A stretch of DNA of 64,000 nucleotides from Candidatus Lightella neohaematopini (lineage in GTDB: Bacteria > Pseudomonadota > Gammaproteobacteria > Enterobacterales > Enterobacteriaceae), in the NCBI GenBank assembly GCA_025728315.1, contig JAOBJW010000002.1:1-64000 (forward strand), read 5' to 3'. The notes under the pieces are model-generated. The model saw nothing but the letters and a program-made list of their open reading frames with translations. It searched no databases and was not told where the DNA came from. Positions 59,594-64,000 of this stretch are shown here, piece by piece (within the stretch, counting starts at the first letter, position 1; every line of letters starts with the position of its first letter). The translations under genes were made by a program, and so were the position numbers.

Positions 59594-60654
59594 TAAGTAA
59601 AATTAATAAATATATCAAATTAGTATTTGGTATATTAAATTTATATATTTTAAAAAATATTTTTACTTATACCATACAAATTTCATGTATTATAAGTTTA
59701 TTATCTTGTATTAATAAATTAATTGAAATATCAAATAAAATACATAACTATCCAGTAATTCATATTATATTAATAATTTTATTTAATATTATTAAAGATA
59801 TGGAATTATTTTTACCAATAATAATTTCTTTATCTGTATTATGCAGTATAATTTCATTAATACTAAAAAATGAATTAATAATAATTTTGACATTAAAAAA
59901 AAAATGTTATCAAATTACAATATTAATCATTAAAATTAGTATTATTACTGCAATATTTTTTTTATTAATTTTAGAAACTATTTTATCCTTTAACTATCTT
60001 CTATTTAATTTTAATATGAAAAAAAATACTACTAATTATAGTATTTATATTAAAAATAATAAAAAATCTATTTTAATAGATAATATTTATAATAATAAAA
60101 TATTTAATATAAATATATTTTATACTACAAATAATAATAAACTATATAGCATATATCATGCTAAAACAGCAAAATTTATCAAAAATTATTGGATATTATA
60201 TGATGTAAAACATTTGAAATTAACAAAACCTATATTAAATGATTATATACCAATTTGTATATGGCATACTAATTTAACACCATACGAACTACATATTTTT
60301 ACTTTGACTCCAGAATTATTATCTATTAAACAATTATATCATCAAATTAATTTTTTAAAAAAAAATAATATGGATTATTATTATTATCAACTATATATGT
60401 GGAATAAATTACTATTGCCTATTAATATTACTATTATTATATTTATTATAACTTCAATAAGTTTTCGTAAATTAGATAAATTATCTATAAAAAGTATAGT
60501 AATAAATAGCTTGATAGTAAATTTTTTGTTTTATATTATACATCAATTTATATTATATATAAGTTTTATTGTACATAAAATCTTACTAATAGTATTAGTA
60601 TCACACTTAATAGTATTATTATACTGTATAAAAATAAATAGAAGTATACTATAA
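59590..60654 (+). CDS. lptG: LPS export permease LptG
   Basis: Second transmembrane partner in LptB2FG. Start ATG overlaps the lptF stop (ATGA), so translation is coupled. Same architecture: three helices, a periplasmic domain (about 130-270), three helices; 354 residues (E. coli 360). An A10 tract at 59895-59904 (LKKKC) is in frame here and is a potential slippage site, like the broken one in lptB. tRNA-Leu(CAA) follows, as leuX follows in E. coli. Confidence 0.93.
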   Translation: MISKINKYIKLVFGILNLYILKNIFTYTIQISCIISLLSCINKLIEISNKIHNYPVIHIILIILFNIIKDMELFLPIIISLSVLCSIISLILKNELIIILTLKKKCYQITILIIKISIITAIFFLLILETILSFNYLLFNFNMKKNTTNYSIYIKNNKKSILIDNIYNNKIFNINIFYTTNNNKLYSIYHAKTAKFIKNYWILYDVKHLKLTKPILNDYIPICIWHTNLTPYELHIFTLTPELLSIKQLYHQINFLKKNNMDYYYYQLYMWNKLLLPINITIIIFIITSISFRKLDKLSIKSIVINSLIVNFLFYIIHQFILYISFIVHKILLIVLVSHLIVLLYCIKINRSIL

Positions 60655-60675
60655 TTAATACTGTGCATTTTAAAT

Positions 60676-60760
60676 ACCGAAGTGGCGAAATTGGTAAACG
60701 CAGTTAACTCAAAATTAACCGTCTATTAAGGACTTATCGGTTCAAATCCGATCTTCGGTA
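60676..60760 (+). tRNA. leuX: tRNA-Leu (CAA)
   Basis: Class II tRNA; anticodon loop CTCAAAA gives CAA; body almost that of E. coli LeuX (CCGAAGTGGCGAAAT). The first acceptor pair is A1-U72 instead of G1-C72, with discriminator A73. CCA is not encoded. Its place after lptG is conserved with E. coli. It ends 8 bp before the convergent infA stop. Confidence 0.95.
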
Positions 60761-60768
60761 AAAATATA

Positions 60769-60987
60769 TTATCGATTACGAAATATTATTCTACCCTTAT
60801 TTATATCATAAGGAGTTAATTCAACAATAACTTTATCTCCAGTAAGAATTCTAATATAATTTTTACGCATTTTACCAGAAATATGAGCAGTAACTATATG
60901 ATTATTATCTAGTTTAACTCTAAACATAGTATTTGGTAATGTATCTAATACAGTTCCCCACATTTCAATATTATTTTTTTTATTCAT
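60769..60987 (-). CDS. infA: Translation initiation factor IF-1
   Basis: OB-fold protein that binds the 30S A site during initiation. 72 residues, exactly the family length, with [37 protein letters not shown] and [12 protein letters not shown]. It follows trxB by 4 bp on the same strand; in E. coli cydCD and aat lie between trxB and infA, so these have been deleted. Confidence 0.97.
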   Translation of the reverse strand: MNKKNNIEMWGTVLDTLPNTMFRVKLDNNHIVTAHISGKMRKNYIRILTGDKVIVELTPYDINKGRIIFRNR

Positions 60988-60991
60988 AATT

Positions 60992-61930
60992 TTAAAAATT
61001 ATTTAAATAATCTATGACATCTAATGCAGCTATACAACCACTACCAGCTGCTACTATAGCTTGTCGATAATTACCATAAACTATATCACCAGCTGCAAAA
61101 ATACCAGGTATAGAAGTTGAAGTTTTATAATTTTTATTAAAGTTTGTGCATATATAATTATTTTTTAATATTAATTGATTATTAAATATATCTGTATTTG
61201 CAATATGACCTATTGCTAAAAATAAACCATTAATATTAATATTTATAATATTTTGATTTAATATATTTTTAATCTTAATATTAGTTAAAATATGATTGTT
61301 ACCTAATATTTCTTGAACAATACTATTTTTATATAATACTACTTTATTATTTTTAACTAAGCACATAACTTTATCTACTATTATAGATTCTGCATTAAAT
61401 TTATCTTTTCTATGTATAATATATATTTTTTTAACAATATTTGATAAATATAAAGCTTCTTCTAATGCAGTATTACCCCCACCAACAATAGCTACTGTCT
61501 TATTTTTATAAAAGTTACCATCACACAATGCACAAGTAGATATACCTTTGTTTTCATAAGTTTTTTCTGATAATAAACCCAAACGACGAGAATACGTTCC
61601 AATAGCAATAATTATTACATCACATTTATATACATAATTATTACTATATAAAATAAAGGGATTAGTACTAAAATTAGTTTTTATAATATTATCATTAATA
61701 ATGTCTATTTTATACTGTTTAATTTGTTTAAACAATTTGTTCATTAAATCATAACCAGATATATTACATTCTCCAGGCCAATTTTCTATATTAATAGTAT
61801 TAATTAATTGTCCACCAATATTATTACCAGTAATTAGTAACGGTTTTAAATTAGCACGAGCTGTATACATAGCAGCAGTATAACCAGCTGGACCAGAACC
61901 TAATATAATTAATTTATTATACTTATACAT
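60992..61930 (-). CDS. trxB: Thioredoxin reductase
   Basis: FAD/NADPH enzyme that keeps thioredoxin reduced. FAD motif [25 protein letters not shown] motif [18 protein letters not shown] and the C-terminal [23 protein letters not shown] are intact; 312 residues (E. coli 321). The redox disulfide is Cys133-Ala-Leu-Cys136, where E. coli has CATC; the Leu is a change next to the active cysteine. It is a likely electron source for the peroxiredoxin at 51297 and for ribonucleotide reductase. Confidence 0.97.
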   Translation of the reverse strand: MYKYNKLIILGSGPAGYTAAMYTARANLKPLLITGNNIGGQLINTINIENWPGECNISGYDLMNKLFKQIKQYKIDIINDNIIKTNFSTNPFILYSNNYVYKCDVIIIAIGTYSRRLGLLSEKTYENKGISTCALCDGNFYKNKTVAIVGGGNTALEEALYLSNIVKKIYIIHRKDKFNAESIIVDKVMCLVKNNKVVLYKNSIVQEILGNNHILTNIKIKNILNQNIINININGLFLAIGHIANTDIFNNQLILKNNYICTNFNKNYKTSTSIPGIFAAGDIVYGNYRQAIVAAGSGCIAALDVIDYLNNF

Positions 61931-62135
61931 AAAATTTTTAAAAAATTAATAATTTATTTGCTTTTAATTACCTATTTTATTTAGTATTTAAAATAAATTC
62001 TTCTCTATAAAAAATTCTACAATTAATACATTTTATTAGATCAAATAAGTAATTAATTAATCACAAATTATTTATTTTAATTTAAATATTAATAAAAAAT
62101 ATTATCAAATACTAAAATAATATCATAATTGCTTA
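61931..62135. other. Spacer between trxB and rpoZ
   Basis: About 200 bp of A/T-rich sequence lying downstream of rpoZ and upstream of trxB, both leftward. In E. coli spoT follows rpoZ; no spoT remnant is recognisable here. It probably carries the trxB-infA promoter. Confidence 0.4.
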
Positions 62136-62327
62136 TTAATTATAAATCGAATAGTTTTCTTCAATGTCCTTAAGAGCAATAACTGTACATTTATCATTAA
62201 TTGTATTACTTAATATAGACATTCTTTCACTATTTTGTATATTTCTTGCTTTATTTGCAGCAATTAAAATTAAATCAAATACATTACCTACTTTTTCTAC
62301 TGCTTTTTGTACAGTTATTCTTGCCAT
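62136..62327 (-). CDS. rpoZ: RNA polymerase omega subunit, C-terminally short
   Basis: Assists assembly of the beta' subunit. I start at the ATG at 62327 (MARITVQKAVEKVGNVFDLILIAA), which matches E. coli [24 protein letters not shown] and has a GGGAA Shine-Dalgarno; the open frame extends four codons upstream. Only 63 residues remain (E. coli 91): the protein ends soon after TVIALKDIEEN, losing the variable C-terminal tail but keeping the conserved core. The first 44 bp lie inside the 3' end of gmk. Confidence 0.93.
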   Translation of the reverse strand: MARITVQKAVEKVGNVFDLILIAANKARNIQNSERMSILSNTINDKCTVIALKDIEENYSIYN

Positions 62328-62940
62328 AAATATTCCCATTTAGTAAAAAATTATTTTTTTGATATTTAGTTTTTAATTGTTCAACTAATATAATAGATTT
62401 TAATTGTTTTAAAGTTAGTTCAAACTTATCATTTATTATTAAATAATTATATTCCTTATAATGTCTTATATCATTATAAAACTGATTAATTCTATTTTTA
62501 ATAACATGAATACTATCTTGGCCTCTTAAATACAATCTATTATTTAATTCTTTTATAGATGGGGGAATTATAAATATACTACAGACATTAGATAATTTAT
62601 TTTTAACTTGTCTTGCTCCTTGCCAATCTATATTTAAAATTACACTAGTATTATTACTTATTAAATTTTCTATATTTTTGTAAGTAGTACCATAATAATT
62701 ACCAAAAACAACAGCATATTCTAAAAAAAATTTTTTTTTAATCATTTCTTTAAATTCTTTTACTGAAATAAAAAAATAGTGTTTACCATGTTTTTCTCCT
62801 ACTCTTTTTTTTCTTGTTGTATATGAAACTGATATAGTTATGTTTTTTAAAAATTTTTTATTAATAAAAGATTTAATTAAACTAGATTTTCCAGTTCCAC
62901 TAGGAGCCGAAATAATATATATTATACTGTAATTTAACAT
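62284..62940 (-). CDS. gmk: Guanylate kinase with read-through extension into rpoZ
   Basis: Phosphorylates GMP to GDP. P-loop SAPSGTGKSSLIKS, SVSYTTRKKRVGEKHGKHYFF, EYAVVFGNYYGTT, LNIDWQGARQVK and RLYLRGQDS are conserved. It has 218 residues (E. coli 207): after VEQLKTKYQKN the frame no longer stops but continues over the start of rpoZ for 44 bp in another frame, giving the tail GKNNCTKSSRKSR. An A7 tract around 62350 precedes this; one extra A would stop the protein right after YQKK. So the stop was lost by mutation or a small indel. Confidence 0.94.
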   Translation of the reverse strand: MLNYSIIYIISAPSGTGKSSLIKSFINKKFLKNITISVSYTTRKKRVGEKHGKHYFFISVKEFKEMIKKKFFLEYAVVFGNYYGTTYKNIENLISNNTSVILNIDWQGARQVKNKLSNVCSIFIIPPSIKELNNRLYLRGQDSIHVIKNRINQFYNDIRHYKEYNYLIINDKFELTLKQLKSIILVEQLKTKYQKNNFLLNGNIYGKNNCTKSSRKSR

Positions 62941-63014
62941 AATATATTAATACTAATTAATAAAATTATTAAATTAAATATATTATACTTATGAAGTAGT
63001 AGACTAATTTATCT

Positions 63015-63745
63015 TTATGTTTTATACATAAAATCACTTCCTAAATACAATAATTTTACTTTTTTATTAGATCTAACTTCTTTAGACGTACCATGAGCAA
63101 TAACTTGACCCTTATATAAAATATATAAATCATCACATAAATCAAGAATTTCTTTAGTATTATGATCAGTAATTATTATTCCTAAACCATCATTTTTAAG
63201 TTGTTTAATAATATTTTTTATATTTAATATTGATATTGGATCTATACCTAAAAATGGTTCATCAAATAATATAAATTTGGGATTAGTTGCTATAACACGA
63301 GCTATTTCTACTTTTCTACATTCACCTCCTGATAATGTATAACCAATATTATTAGTTAAATGTTCTATATTAAATTTTTTAATTAATGATAATACTAATT
63401 CATTTTTTTTTTATACGACAAATGTTTTTTGTTTTCTAATGCAATCATAATATTATCAAAAACACTTAAACTACGAAAAATAGAAGTCTTTTGTGGTAAA
63501 AAATTAATACCATAATGTACTCTTTTATGTATAGAAAATTTATTTATATTAATATTATTAATTAACACATCTCCTTTATTACTTTTAATAATACCAACAA
63601 TTATATAAAATATAGTAGTTTTACCAGAACCATTAGGACCTAATATACCTATTATTTTTCTTGAATTAAAGTATAAATTAATATTATTAATTATTATGGT
63701 ATTATTATATTTCTTACTAAGATTTTTTACAATTAAATAACTCAT
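63015..63745 (-). CDS. lptB: LPS export ATPase LptB, reading frame interrupted at an A10 tract
   Basis: ATPase of LptB2FG. Residues up to LSYKKK read in one frame from the ATG at 63745, with Walker A GPNGSGKTT and Q-loop LPQKTS. An in-frame stop then follows at 63395. Just after a ten-base A tract (63403-63412 on the plus strand as T10) the rest is open in another frame to the TAA at 63015-63017: NELVLSLIKKFNIEHL, signature LSGGECRKVE, Walker B FILFDEPF, switch TDHN, and the end YLGSDF. Adding one A restores 243 residues; E. coli LptB has 241. No other damage is visible, so slippage may rescue it. Confidence 0.93.
63403..63412 (-). other. A10 homopolymer at the lptB frame break
   Basis: Ten T on the plus strand (A10 on the coding strand). 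The upstream frame reads AAA AAA AAA ATG and soon stops; the conserved downstream frame needs 11 A (or 8 A). Polymerase slippage at such tracts is known to restore function in Buchnera and Blochmannia genes; an assembly miscount of the homopolymer is the alternative. Confidence 0.85.
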
Positions 63746-63759
63746 TTATTATTTACGCA

Positions 63760-64000
63760 TTAAAAAGATTTAATCAAAATATGTACTTGATTACTATTAT
63801 CAAATGATATTATTTGTTTTTTACTAATTACATACATTATATATTTACCATATATATGAATACTATTATAACAAATATTAACATGATTTATTAAAAGAAT
63901 AATATTTTTATCTATGTTAAAATAAAATTGATTAGATTTACCTAATAAATTAATATTATTAATACATATTTTAATATATATTAATGGTCTTCCATATCCA
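63760..64000 (-). CDS. lptA: LPS transport periplasmic protein LptA, 3' part
   Basis: The gene runs off the right edge; only the C-terminal 80 residues are in the window. Reading leftward from 63999: GYGRPLIYIKI, then FYFNIDKNIILLINHVNI, YGKYIMYVISKKQIISF and a TAA at 63760-63762. This matches the end of E. coli LptA (GYGKPATFYQM, MHYELAKDFVVLTGNAYL, GDKITYLVKEQKMQAFS). LptA bridges the periplasm and hands LPS to LptD. It lies just upstream of lptB (14 bp), as in E. coli. Confidence 0.9.
   Translation of the reverse strand, partial: GYGRPLIYIKICINNINLLGKSNQFYFNIDKNIILLINHVNICYNSIHIYGKYIMYVISKKQIISFDNSNQVHILIKSF

Overview
The window is one dense, extremely AT-rich stretch of a reduced gammaproteobacterial genome. 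Nearly every protein reads as a close relative of an Escherichia coli protein, and many blocks keep E. coli gene order with intervening genes deleted. Intergenic gaps are short, no mobile element or CRISPR array is visible, proteins are trimmed at their ends, and homopolymer A/T tracts are frequent. This pattern is that of an obligate insect endosymbiont of the Enterobacterales (Blochmannia/Wigglesworthia/Baumannia grade). I cannot name the genus from the sequence alone.

Layout. 138-20250 matches the E. coli 4-minute region: proS faces a long leftward run (tilS, accA, dnaE, lpxB, lpxA, fabZ, lpxD, skp, bamA, cdsA, uppS, dxr, frr, pyrH, tsf, rpsB), then rightward map and dapD. 21216-25373 holds the initiator tRNA, dapA, serS, qmcA and adk. 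25378-38077 is the leftward htpG, recR, dnaX, apt, 4.5S RNA, mdlB, mdlA, lon, clpX, clpP block. 38509-47193 runs rightward: cyoABCDE, yajR, panE, dxs. 47176-51081 is a leftward cluster (yajC, ribD, ribH, nusB, thiL, pgpA). 51297-52941 holds a peroxiredoxin and an L,D-transpeptidase. Next come tRNA-Leu, tRNA-Cys, pgsA, tRNA-Lys, tRNA-Ser, yccA, fabA and valS, then lptF-lptG-tRNA-Leu, infA, trxB, rpoZ-gmk, lptB (frame broken at a poly-A tract) and the 3' end of lptA at the right edge.

Function. The retained set emphasises the Gram-negative envelope: lipid A (lpxA/B/D), LPS export (lptA/B/F/G), outer-membrane assembly (bamA, skp), phospholipid (accA, fabZ, fabA, cdsA, pgsA, pgpA), and undecaprenyl and MEP-pathway isoprenoids (dxs, dxr, uppS). 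It also holds the whole cytochrome bo3 oxidase, ATP-dependent proteases and chaperone, and pieces of riboflavin, thiamine, pantothenate and diaminopimelate/lysine synthesis that could serve a host. Replication is represented by a C-terminally shortened DnaE and a DnaX that stops at the end of domain III.

The most interesting observations are the matched loss of the tau-alpha contact in DnaE and DnaX, with the clamp-binding motif left at the very end of DnaE; the A10 frameshift in essential lptB; a tRNA-Lys with a CUU anticodon; and gmk reading through into rpoZ. I did not find a clearly new multi-gene system.
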